Shown here: positions 24,901-38,300 of the stretch, piece after piece
Numbering within the stretch: the first letter of the stretch is position 1
Layout: every line of letters begins with the position of its first letter
Assembly: GCA_020698575.1 (NCBI GenBank)
Contig: CM036245.1
Coordinates: forward strand, 37,191,148-37,255,147
Reading direction: 5' to 3'
From: Bostrychus sinensis
Lineage: Eukaryota; Chordata; Actinopteri; Gobiiformes; Eleotridae
DNA length: 64,000 nt
Notes under the pieces: generated by a model
What the model saw: the letters and a program-made list of their open reading frames with translations, nothing else
What the model was told of the DNA's origin: nothing
Database searches by the model: none
Program-made: the position numbers and the translations under genes

Positions 24901-27900
24901 CATACATACGCAAGGCGGGTGAAGTGTGTTGCCCAAGGACACAACGGCAGTAGGCAATGCTGGTAGAACCGCCAACCTTCGGGTTAGTGGGCGAACGTCT
25001 CTACTGACTGATCTACTGCTGCACAGAGATGGGACAGTAAAAGACATACCTTGCTAGTATCGGGTCAGTCTTATTTTTATAATAGTGTATATTATAATAG
25101 ACCTGGTCTTTAGAAGCAGAGAGGGCTAAAGCTAAAAGACGTCTTCAATAATGTCACTGTGAGAGTCATTTTTAGTACACACATTTAGAATATATAGTTG
25201 AAATAAAAATATATAAGTATGCAATAGTCTCGTTTAAAAACAATAAACCTACATTTATTCTCAGCCAAGGAGAGAAAAAAAAAAGTTTAAAATCATTAAT
25301 GGGATTAGAATTGCAAAAGAAAATCAAGATTATATTTTTTAGCCATTTCATCCAGCCCAACTTACTGTATCTCACAATGGTCAAAAATCCATTTTCTCTA
25401 CTGACCCCTTGTGGCTAAAGTATTTCTCTATATTACCATTCTTCTTTGGCACATCAACAAATGCTTATAAAACTGTTTCATCAAAACTACTCTATGAGTT
25501 ATCCTGTCTGCAACACACCTAAGTACATAGCTTCCATGTTATTAGATGCACATATTTGTAATTAGAAGCATTATATGAGGTGTATCTAAAAAATGTGTCC
25601 AGTAAATATAGTTGAGAAGTGGTTCTGAGAGAGGAATCTGTATAATGTGCTGAACAGCTGAGCGTGTGGAAGGGCCCCTCTCATCCAGGCTGTATTGTTG
25701 CGCTGGGATCGGGCCCATTCCTCCCACAGTGCAACATGCTCAAATGTGTAGTCTCCTTGGTGATGGCTGGTGAGCAGACCACAGCCTACAGCCACCTGCG
25801 GCGGGTCTCTGCTCTCAGCTCTGCTCCCAGCTCCCAGCGTGACCACATGGGAGGACAACGGAAAATCTGTTAGAGATAAAAACTATTTATTTGGTTTTGT
25901 AAGCCTGCGTGGTGCTTTTTGGTTCATAAGTCTGCTGGGCTCGGTGCAATTAAAGTTTGCACCTGTGTCTAGGATCTAACTGGTCTGGTTCAAATTCACC
26001 TTAAATTCTGACAAACAAGAAGAAGAAGAAGAAGAAGAAGAAATTCTGCTTATTAACTGAACCAAAGTCGGCACACTTAGCTACATATGTGTCAATAATA
26101 TCATGATTCTGCAGAAATACCTAAAAAACTATGAAACTTATCACTGGGACATTTGATTTTAAGTGTTCACTTCTGTGATTATCTGCAATATATATAAAGT
26201 GCAACTTTGGCCCTATCCCACATTTACTTGTTTTGTTTTAGCCTAACCAAGAGGAGTTCAGGGGTAAGTGCTCTATCCATTGAGCCACAAAGCTCTTGTC
26301 GAAATCCAACCATTACTTCTTGAATTATCTTGCTAACAAACAAACAAACAAACAAACAAACAAAACTGAGGCAAGCATAACCTCCTCAGAAGAGGTGTAG
26401 ACACTGGAAGCAAGGTGGATTAGGTGTCTTCCCCAAGGACTCACTGACAGTAGGATCCGGGGAGAGCAAGGGTTGAACCAGCAACCTTCAGGTTATTAAG
26501 GCTGGGACACACCAGGGCAATTATTGGCTGTCTGGGATGCGGTGTCTTCTGCACCTTCGGACAAAGTGGGAAACAGTCGGATCTAGTTTTGGTCAATTCA
26601 ATATTCACAATCTGTCATACAGCTCATGATTAACATTACAATATTAAGGATGTTAAAAACCATTCAGCCTGTTTCCTACATCTATGATGCTAGCTTATCT
26701 TAGCTTGTTGCCTCGTACAGATGATTATATAATAGCTTCCATTGTTATACTCTAATGTGATATGTGCTTAAATTAAATATTTTATGCTTTTATTTATCTT
26801 TTTTAAACCAATCTTGGTCACCTTTATGAGAGCAGACTGGATGTAGAGGGCTTGTTGATTGGTCAGTGCTTCCTGGAGTGGGCGGGGGTTTGTGGGAGAG
26901 GCTCATGAAACCAAGCATTTTGAGACCTCAGAAAGTCAGCCCCAGAGAATACAGGATTACTCACAGGCATGAATGAAACAAACACAACTCCAGGTATGCT
27001 TTTGATGAGGAAACAACATTATAACATGGAAGAAAGCTCAGAGAAGTCAATTTTGCATTATATAGTCCCTTTTATTGATGCACGTTTGATTATTATTCAT
27101 TGTGTCCAAAGTTATTTACAGAAGCCCATTATCAGCATTTAATTTTCAGAGTTAAAATAAATGTGCTTTATATATCTTTAAACACTAATCCTGTGGTGTA
27201 TAAAGCTCTGTCTCATGTATTTAGCTGTGTCATCCATCACTTATTCATTCATTTTGTGTAAGGCGGATGTTAAAAGTTTCCCACACTGCCTCTGAGTGTG
27301 ACCTATTAACCATAAGTTACTTTTATCCTAACTCTGTCAAACCAGTCTTTCAGGAATCATTCACAGAGGACAAATAAACAGGAGCGGGGGAGATGCCAAG
27401 CATTTAGCCCGCTCCATTGTGCCATTGGCGTCTGTTTGTTGCACCGTAAATGCCTCAAACACAACCACATTGTCCTCGTCCTATTGTGGAGATAGTTGTG
27501 GCTAATTATGTGGCCTGGAAAATGAAGCGTCGCGTGAATACCGGAGAGTGCGGTCTGAATGGGGCTCGTGCATTATCAGCTTTTGCCAAATGACATGAGA
27601 CAAAGGCGACGGGATAGAGCCCAGGATAGAGCCGTCTCCCTGTAACGCCGGGATAATGGTCCGAGCGCGGGGCATTCAGCTCAGTGTGTGGGGATGGGTC
27701 CAGAGGTGATCAGATTTATAATGGCAGTGCTAAATCCTGAAACAATTTAACATTTTGTTTTTGGCCTTTTAACAGAGGTGGAAGAGATAACCTGAGAAAA
27801 GTACATCCAAAATCAAACCTCAAACCACTTTTTAACAACCTTCAAAAAGCATTTTCTGACTAAACTAAAATGTTTCCAATAAATACAAGCAGAGTGCAGT

Positions 27901-29312
27901 TCTGTTATGTTCTTTTTAACATAAACTGTGAAATAAAGCATTTTAACAACTTTCATGTACGATGCCATTTTACAAAATAAAAAATGGCTGTGAGCAATCA
28001 GTGGAAACAGAGCTGATTTTTTGGGGATAAATGAATGAGAGCAGACTGGATGTAGAGGGCTTGTTTATTGGTCAGTGCTTCCTGGAGTGGGCGTGGGTTC
28101 ATGGAACTCAGTGTTTTGAGGCCCCAGAAACTCAGCGCCAGAGAATACAGGAATACTCAAACATGCTTGAATGAAACAAAACACAACTGAAGGTATGTTT
28201 TTGATGAGGAAATATTATAACAAGACCCTTTAATCTAAAGATACCTTAAGTAGAAAGTACATGTTCTATAACTACACAACAAAATCTACTTTCTACTATT
28301 ACTACTACTACCACAGCTACTGCAACTGCCACTACTCTTTACCCAGTGTTTTTGTTTGTAGGAGTGTTTTTCGCAGAGGTTAAACATACTTTTATTTGTT
28401 TACATATTGTGAAAGTTTACTTGAGTACAAGGGAATTACTCATTCATTCGTCTTCTTACGCTTATTCCCATTAGAGGTTGCGGGTTCTGGAGCCTATCCC
28501 CGTAACTATGGGCCTTAGCACACCCTGGACAGTGGACAGTTAGTCACAGGGCTGACACACATAGATAATCATTCACTGTCACATTCATTCAGCATGTGTT
28601 AGATGAATTGGTGACTCTAAAAGTGGATTATTTTCCTCAAAGGTTGTATGTTTTAGAAAACGTCCTCAGAAAGTATGCTTTTCCACAAATGTGCTTAAAT
28701 AAATTAGTTGAGTCAAACCAGCAATGTCATATTAACAAACAGTGGCTAAAAATACACAAACAACAGAAAAACTGGGACCGCAATGACCAAGGCATTGGCC
28801 CTATCTTGCAATGGTAAAGAATCTATTGAAAAGTTGCAGACAATGATCTGGAAAACATCCACAATAAATGGCACAAACTAAAAATTATACATTGATACTT
28901 ATGGTATTGCTCAAAAGTACAAGAATTTTTGCAGTCTGTACATAAATCTATTTGATCTATTATCATGTACAGCATTCCATTTTATGGCCATTTGTTGAAC
29001 ATGGGCGATCCATCAGCTATCAGAAACTTAATGCCTAATAATTGCTGAAAATTTGTACAGAGGGTTAGGGTTAGGGCATTAATGGCTGAAAGGAAATGTT
29101 TACAGAAGCAATGGAAAACAGTTTGTACCATGTATTACACAGTGGTACAATCTACTCTCCATTGTGGCAGCCTATAAACAATTTTCCAAAACTCTCCAAA
29201 TATTTTCCCTGTTTGTTTTATCTATTGTCAGTGTGAAATTTTGTCAGTTCGTGTATGTCTTTATTTTTCTTTGGAATAACACATATAAAATTAATCAAAT
29301 ACTGTAGTAATT

Positions 29313-29346
<34 letters not shown>

Positions 29347-32300
29347 ATTTGGGACTGGGCCACAACGAAGAAAAATAAACGAAGAAGCCAATTAGTCAGA
29401 TATAAATTTCAATGGTAATAGACAATGGTATTTGCCAATTGCCTTAATTATACTGAATACAAAGTTTTTCTTCGTTGCTGATAAACTTATTTATCAGCTT
29501 ACGTAGGGAATTCTAATTAAATTTACACAGTACAGTTGCCAGATGACATGATTAAAGAGTACAGAGGCTGTGTCGCAATGATCTTGTGCTTGATGCAACA
29601 TGTTGTAATGAACCTTCAAGTGTTTTGAAACCATTCTAATCTCAAAAATCAGTTACACATTTTGTGGTTTTGTTGTTAAAGTCATGTTTTCAGCCTGGTT
29701 AGTGTATTGAAAGCAAAGGGAAACACTTGCAGCATGCGTCTGATACAAACAACCTACAAACCTTTTTTTAGTTAGCTCAGAGTGCTTGCTGTTCTAGCAC
29801 TCCAAACATCCCAGCAGAGGACAGGACAGCACCACACTCACACAGGACTCAAATCTGGGCAGGAGTGGAGCGGGGCTTAAGTGGATCCTCATGTGAAAGA
29901 TCCCCCCCCACCCCCCTCCTCTGCCCCAGGCCTGGCCGGCAATCTGAGGTCCGCTCTGACCTTCAGTGTCTTTGAGTGTCACAGTCTTTTAGCTGTTAAG
30001 CCTTTCCTCAAACAAACAGTAACATAAGGATACTTCAAAACCCCTCCAACTCCGCGGGATGTCCTAAATAATCCACAGCCTCTCCGAGTGCCCCCCCTCA
30101 CCTCCGGTCACACCATGAATATTAAACAGGGAACGAGGAATGCCTTAGAACTGAAGGAAGGTGTCTGATGTCAAAGAGGGTCCACAAGAATATTGGGCAT
30201 CCCCCTCACTTTAAAAAAGTTTAGTTTTCACAGCAGTGATTCACAAGTGGTGGGTCAGGACCCAAGAGTGGGACAAAGGGAGGTTGAATAATAGCATCAG
30301 TGGTTATCAGCTTATTTTAAGTCTGGATATTTGCTTTAACACCAGTAGAGGTTGTGGGTACTGGGGCTTATCCAAGTAATTACTGGACATTTTGTACATA
30401 AATATCTATACATTCCAAGTGCTGTTGGCATCACAGCATTTATACTTCCAACCATTTTCTATGCCAGTGTGTGCTATCTTAAATAACCAGTAGGGGCTAT
30501 TGCCAACAGTCAAAGATCGAAGGAAAAGACAGAAAAAAAAAGAGCAACAACCACAACAAACATGGTGGCATTGACTGGTGGTTTTTACACCACATTTATT
30601 AAAAAAAGAACTAAGAAAATGAGACAAAAATAGCGGTAGGTCTGTTCAGTCATTGAATAAACTGTGGCTAACTTGCTCTAGTCATTCCTTAAAAAGTTTT
30701 ATCATATCTTCAGCTGTGACTGTTGAGCTGTGTTCCCAGTAGTCAGTGCATGTACTGCTCTGTTTGTCCCTATCTGCAAGCTCTGGAAAGATGGACCAAC
30801 GCACAGACAGAATGAATGCAGAATCAGAAGACAGGACTCTCTCCCATGATTTCCTGTCAGGTCTCTTCTGTCCTGTCCATTAAATCCATGAAAGGTCCAA
30901 AAATATCGTGACAAAAAAGAAAAGGAAGAAGAAAGTTAAAGCCAGAAATCCAAAAAAGTCGACAAAACCCTGTTAGCAACATCCATTTATTCAGACACTT
31001 GTAAGGATGCTAGTGATCTCGTTTCTCTGTATACTTTGGTTTATGTCAACAATCTAAAATATGCACAAAAGGCTAATCCTCCAGCTAGGTACTCCTGACC
31101 AAGATCCTGGCCAAAAACCTGGAGAAGGGTCCCGAGTGCTGCTCTGCGGAGGCCTACTACTCCTGACATGTTGCCCCGGAGGCCCTGAAGGATGGTCAAA
31201 TGCAAATAAAGTCTATCTTAACCATAACCTTACACGTAATTACAGTTAAATCCAGCTACTAGGGGTCGCAAGCCAGGGTACTTTTTGTGTCATTCCCAGG
31301 CCATGATAAATGGACAGGGTTACATCAGGGCATCTGGAGTATAAAAAAGTATGCCAAATCAATATTCATTTCACATCACATAGGGAGGCAGATGATTAAC
31401 TGTGGCAGGAGTGAAAAGCCAAAGAAAAAGCAGAAAAGAGTCACTTGGAAGAGTAACTTCAGCTTTAACTAAATGTGGCCCTGCTCTCCTGCATGATGTC
31501 CTGTCAGGTCTCTACTGTCATGTCAGTTAAAGCTAAGAAAAGTTCAAAAATATTGTGACAAAAAAAAAAGAAAAGAAAAATAAAGGCACAAATCCAAACA
31601 AAAAAAAAGAAACTCTCTTAGCAACATCCATTTATTGTGACACTCCCAAGGATGCCAGTGCTCACGCATGATGGCTTATTTGAGTCAAACATTGTTGCCA
31701 CAACCTCACAAGTGCCTCTAAGAGCAGTGGTTAGGCCTCTCGTGTGTCTAATGAGGGGATAGATTACACTCGTTCAGGTGGAGGTCTCAGTCTTCAGAGG
31801 CCGGTGTGTGTGTGTGTTTAAACCTGCAGTCCTGTTGAAGACTAGAGATCAGTGAGCACCCGGCTATTGTCTGTGTCGGCTCTGGTTGGGACAGTTGTCA
31901 GCGGAGTGAAGGGGCGACGGGAGCTGCTCCAGACAGAGAGAGAACAAAACACCTCAGCTGGACTGAAATAAAAGCCATGGGAAATGACACACATTCAACG
32001 AGACGGACAGTGTTTGAAAAGTTCTTTAAAAGATGACACTATATAGTTTATGGCTGAGTTTACCAAGTTCTGGGTGGGTTAAACACTTGTTGCCCTTTTA
32101 GAGACACAAAAACGTATTTGAACCTTGAATAGAATGGTGTCTTTCCTTCACTCTCACAGTTTCCTGTCAGTCTATTTTGATTTCTTTAACAAATAGAGGC
32201 TAAAACCGCCAGAATAAAGGCATATATATATGTATACATGTATGTGCAATTCTACTGCAAATCCATGAGTATGCTGGCGGTTTATGTGGGATAGTGAGTT

Positions 32301-35300
32301 TCGAGATTTTTTCAGATCTGTATTCACATAGTATTAGAAGATTAATATATTAAATGTTTTATATTGCATTTAGTTAAAATGCTTGTAGGATACTGTATGT
32401 TTCTTCAGTATCAGTAAATGAAGAGATGGGCTGCTGTTTCCATTACCTTGAAGCCAGAGAGTGTTGAAACAGTAGAGTTTTGGTATTACTCAAAGCAAAT
32501 CTGAATTAAATGGTTTAAAGTTTAAAACCCACTCATCTTGACATATGTTTGGGTCCATTTACTCAACAAAGCATTTTGCCAAATACACAATAATTCAATT
32601 ACACATTGGTCTTGCATCTACAGGAAAAACAGGGTTTCTGTTTTCAGAATATGCAATCTTTTGAAAATGCTGAAAGAAGTGTTTTTGTCTCGCAGCACGT
32701 ACCTGCTCAGGGCGCTCTGCACTCGTGTTCAGGAAAAACAGCGTCCTCAGTAACTGGTTTGAGTGCACTTGAACAATCAGTCATTACACACTTCATGCAT
32801 GGATATTTTGCCAACTTATTGTTAGTAACACATATATAAATCACCAATGGTGCTTCAGAGTTTTTCAGCTCTGCCTACTGTTTTGTTTCACATCTTGAAC
32901 ACCTCCATATTCATATTTTTCAGTAACGTGACCACGTTCCACTGGAGGGCAGAACAAACATAGCAATACGCAGCAAGGATGAGGAAATCCTGGCAAATAA
33001 GTATTTAGATGGGTGAGGGACTCATTTAACGGCACAAATCTACTTTAATCTCATTTCTGAGTCAGTTTTCTCTGAGTAAACAGTGGCTTCAGCTGATGCT
33101 CAGTGGAGTAACGTTAAACCAGCGTCAAAACTAAGAATGGAGACAGTGTGACTTTGGTGCTTTCCTGACCAGCGTGGTCTTGTAAACGGCCCTCTTTTGA
33201 GCCTTTTGGATGTAAAACAAAGCGTCTTCAGCGCCACCAACGTCTTCAACTGTTTAAGATGACTTATTTTGAACTTGCTTGTTATTTGTATATTAATTTG
33301 TGTATAGGGTTTTTGCCAGATGCCTTTCCTGGTGCACTCGTCTTCATTTGTCTGGGCATCAGATTGGTAGAGTGAGCAAACACGATCTTGTGACCCCATG
33401 TGCACGGACTGAAGCTTAAATTCTTCTAACTACTTGAAAGAGTGAAACAGATTTATAGAATACACCGCCATAACGGTTGTAGTCAAATAATTAGTGAAAA
33501 AAACAATGATTCCATGAGAAGTGGGTCAGAATAAAATGATCAGTGCGAGTTTTGTCAGGCCATTTGACCACTGTTTCATGCATTCACTTCTCACCTTGTT
33601 TTTTGTTTTCCTTCCAGATCCGCGGAGGAAAGCTGATGATCACAAATGCCCGGAAGAGCGACGCTGGGAAGTACGTGTGTGTGGGCACCAACATGGTCGG
33701 AGAGCGGGAGAGCGAGGTGGCTGAACTCACCGTGCTCGGTAATCAACATTTTCCAATCTCTTCCTCTTGTGTCTGCTGTTCTCTGAATATTGGGTCCCAC
33801 TCACAAACAGACCCGTGGACTTCTGCAGAGAGGGCCAAGTCCTCATGTTTAAGCCCTGATTGTCCATCTCCACCAGACTAAATGGTGTCAGTGACCTTTA
33901 CCGCGCTGAGTGTGAGATGACCTCCAATCTCACACTTTACCCAGAGACCCTCGCTGACCCCCGCAGTGTCCTCCTTCTGCGGAGCTGCACTCTATTCCAC
34001 CACCGGGACCTCTGACCCCCGCGTAGTTTTGTCTCCAAAACTACGCATGGACAGACTCTGATTTTACCACCAGCTTTCTATCTTCATCTAGTCCAAAAAC
34101 TCTTCAGCCAAGTAGACTTCATGAATTTATAACTATAATTCCAACTCAAAAAGATATAAATTTTTTTTCTGTTTATTTTCAATTTATTTTTAATGTATTT
34201 TTTTTATTTCCACAAAGTCACAAATCTCCATTTAGAAATATACATTGAAGGAATCTACTGTGACAAGTGTGATAAAATGAACTCTCCAAGAAGGTAATTA
34301 AAGCTTATGAGATGGGGTCCATCCAACATACACCACCTAAGTGCACCCAGCATAACGTTATACAATATTTACAGTATACAGTATGCTCTTATTGAACTAT
34401 TATTATTTCTGTATCTTCCTTTCCTGTTTGTCTAAAACCTTGCTTACACTTTGTGAAAATTGGAATAGTTTGAGCCCAGTTCTACTCTTCCGACAATCGC
34501 AGGGGCATGACTTAGCTAAAGCTGTTATTAACAGAGGTGGGACCAAGTCATTGTTTTGCAAGTCACAAGTAAGTCTTAAGTCTCTGGCTTCAAGTCTGAG
34601 TCAAGTCCCAAGTCAATGCCTCACAAGTCCAAGTTGAGTCACAAGTTCTACATTTTCAGTTTCGAGTCCTTTCAAGGTTTTTAAATTCTTAGGACTCCAA
34701 ACTTATTTTTTGTCACATTTTATATTGTTGAATTTGCCCTCATGTCCTGCCTTAGGAAAACAAATACATGATGAACAGATTTGTTTGCACACCCTAAAAC
34801 TAGAAGAGGCCTACACAGAAAACAGGTTTCTAAATGGTTTAAAAATAAAGCCAAGTTCTTCAATAATGATTGGATACTTACTTTATCAATAAACTGTGCT
34901 CTACTGGCCTTGTTAGATGTTCACAGGCTTCAAATAAGAGTCATTCTTTTATATTTGAAGATGTACAAAGTGAATACTGCCCAGTCTACAGTTTACTGAA
35001 TAGCGTCACCTGTGGACAGCAGGGGTACTGCAGGTTAATGATGTATGGTCAGAGCCAAGAGCTCCAACTCAAACAAAGAAACGACACTACAGAAAGCTCC
35101 AGCTGGGGATCATTTTTCACTCTTTACTTTCTGAGGCAGAGGGAGCTCCCTGTGCACAGGTGAAGATCTCCTCTGTGTAATGACATAAAGCAGCGTGTGT
35201 GTCATGTGATTCACTCAAGTCTCTCTCAGACTCCACATATTTGGCTTTAGACCTTTATTGCAAAGGATTATTTATTTATTTATTTATTCATTTTGTTTTA

Positions 35301-38300
35301 GTTTTTATTAAGTGTAATCTGCACCTGAACACCTCATGTGTGTGTCTGGGGCGACTGCTGAGCCTATCAACATGAAACAAAGACTGAGATAAAGCTTAAA
35401 ATCTCCCCTGCTGCTATGTCAAAATGTCATGTACTGCTGCAGCTCAGTGCACTTTGAAATGTACATTAGAAAACACGCACAAGTAACATGTGCAGAAAGA
35501 GAGACAGAGTGAGAGCGAAAGCGCTCATAACTGCGCAAGGAGTTTAATTAGGCTAATTGTTTCTCGCACACTTATCAAAACTCATACTTTTATTTCTTTG
35601 AGAAGCATCAAGTCTTCTCAAGTCATGGGGTTCAAGTCCAAGTCAAGTCTAAAGTCATCAAATTAACGACTTGAGTCTGACACGAGTCCAAGTCATGACT
35701 TTCAAGTCCACACCTCAGCTGCATAATCATCTGCCCCATTTCTGAAGTAGTCTGTGCAATCAAAGGTTCAGTCTGAGCCCTTTGTCTAAACCCAACATGT
35801 CAGGGACATCCACATATATTTCATCAAAAGTCCCATCTAATTCAGATGATAAGATAAAATGATTCTTAAATGTCACTGCAGAGGTGCGTGAAGTCAGAAA
35901 TAAGAAGGAAGAAAACACATCGGGCTGAGAGAGTTGTTTGTGACTGAGAGAAGCAAGAATTGAAGACTTAATAATAACAACCTAACCATTATACTGATTA
36001 TTATAAAGAAGTAGCAGTAGTCACAGGTTGCAGGTGACATTGAAGTTGTTCATTAGTTGTTTTTTTCTAGTCTCCACACAAAACAAATGAAGACTCTCTT
36101 GCATTAGTTTATTAATACATTTCGCGTAGGTGTTGATATATTTTTTATTTTTTTTTTAACTCAGCGTGTGCCAGAAATGCAAGAACAAGAGTTTTTAAAT
36201 CCCAACACTTATTAATGTTGAAAAAAGTGTATTTGACAGTAGCAAGCTTTTCTATTCTATTCTTCTTGCATGTCTTTTTTGATTACCAAAAATAGCTGTG
36301 TTTAGTGCAAAAATCCAGTCAATTTCACCTATTTCTAATGTACATAAGTGTTACTATCAACCAAAATGTGTTGACATAGTGATGCGCTGTATGGGTGGCC
36401 AGAAAGGGTCAGAGGTCGAATTAGAGTTAGAAAGGTTAACAGGACGGCCAAAGGTGCAAGACACAGGTCATGTGTGGTGACTTCTCAGAGTCTTATCTGA
36501 GCTTTATGTAGCTTCTCGGGGTTATTTTCCAATGCATTTTTTGTGTAATAACTGCTTATAATGAAACCCAGTCTATTACTTGCATGTCTTTATATTGAAC
36601 ACTAAATTTATCTCATATTTTTGCATCAGGAAACCACACAGGAACTGAGGCAAAGTGATTCAAACCGAGCTTCTCCCCACTATGTCATTTTCCATTGGTA
36701 TATATCCAACTCTCAGTTCCTAATTCCCAACTATCAGGATAAAAACCAAGATTTATGAAAACAATATAAGCCGCAGATTCCACAACGTAATCAGAACAGT
36801 ATTGCAGCCCTCCTCTGACGTCGTAAGTAATGTTGCGATTCCTTTTTTTTTTTCTGCAGAGCGGCCCAGTTTCGTAAAGCGTCCGGGCAGCCAGGTGGTC
36901 TTGGTGGATCAGAGCGTGGAGTTCAGGTGTGAGGCCCGCGGAGACCCAGTGCCCACCGTGCGATGGAGGAAGGACGACGGGGAGCTGCCCAAAGGAAGGT
37001 GCGGCTTTGCAAAAATGGTGAAAGCTTCCCATTCAGTTTTGCACAGGATTTGGCGTACTTCCGACACCACTTCTGCTACTGATTTCTGCATCAGCGCAAG
37101 CCAGCTCTACGCCAAAATTTAACAAGATAAAGAGCATTTAGGAAACTCACCCTAGTTCATTTTTCAATGCAACTACAACATTAGCAACAGTCTACTGACA
37201 AGACTAGATTATAAAAATATTTATTGTGTTCATGTATGCACAAATTATTTGTTTAGAAATTTGTCATTTGCATTTTAGCATAAATATCAGATAGCACCAT
37301 CACTCCTTTATTCCATCCACAAGGGGTCACTAGCCAGTGTACTCTTTGCGCCAATCACTGCTCAGTGTCTTATTTACAGCATGCTAGGAGGTAAATATAC
37401 ATAATACCAGTAAGCTGATAACAATAAAAAATAGCCAGAGCAAAATGGCCAAGAAAACAAGAAATTTAAAAATGTGCTGCATTACTTTTCACAAGTATGT
37501 GTTTAATAAACCCACTGCACCCTTTATAGACTAGTTGCGAGAGGCATTTTGCTGCATCCTCCTGAAGGCATTAAACTAAATTCAATGAACAAAGATGTTA
37601 AGTTAGTTAGTTAAAAGTTAAAAGTTACTTCTGGTAGATGAACTGCTGTGCCGACCTTGGAAAAGAAAAGCCAAAAAGGAAAGGAGAAGAAGACTTTTGC
37701 TTCATTTCTTATTGTGTTGGCTTTCAAACAGAATGTCTGGATGCATGGGTGGATTGGCAACTTGGCCTTGTGCTGAGACATCTTAGGAAGACTCAAAAAA
37801 GGCTTTAATGTATTATAGTTTTATTCTGTCTGACCTATTTTGAATCATCTTTTCTGATCTGAACATTTGAAGACAGTTCTTGGTATTTTTTTTATTTTTT
37901 TTTTACATAAATAGACTGCCTTCAAACAGTTACTGCACATTCAGGGCCGGCCCTTCCTTTAGGCAAAGTAAGCAACTGCATAGGGCCCCACAGGCATTCA
38001 AGGCTCCCACAAACTATAGTATTATTTTTACTGATCCTGCAATTTTGTTTGATTTTTCTTTCAGTTGGCTCTCTGTATTATTTATAGCTTGCTATTGCTC
38101 TAATTTTTGATAGAGTCAATCTGAAACTGAGGACCAATGCCAATAAACTGTTTACCTGGGGTTCCTCTTGTTGAGTTATTAATGTTTGCAGGTAAAAAAA
38201 TAAAAAAAAAATAAAAACAAAACATTCATAAATAAACCCAAAATAACTCTTACTTAGGGCCCCCAAATACATAGGACCGGCACTGTGCACATTGCCACAT

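Larger units (their letters stand above)
18732..33617 (+). other. robo1 intron within Ig2 (14.9 kb)
   Basis: It begins GTAAGA and ends CAG. Contents: a SINE at 19312-19560, a T-rich block with a common fish dispersed repeat (19780-20150), (AAT)n, a MITE copy split by a hAT insertion (22170-23200), a foldback repeat (23673-23903), a minus-strand SINE (24700-25025), two TTAA-family MITE relatives (about 26770-27080, 27890-28235), and a roughly 170-bp direct duplication (30853/31500). No open frame has family features. The block 27370-27700 is repeat-poor and GC-richer. Confidence 0.8.
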
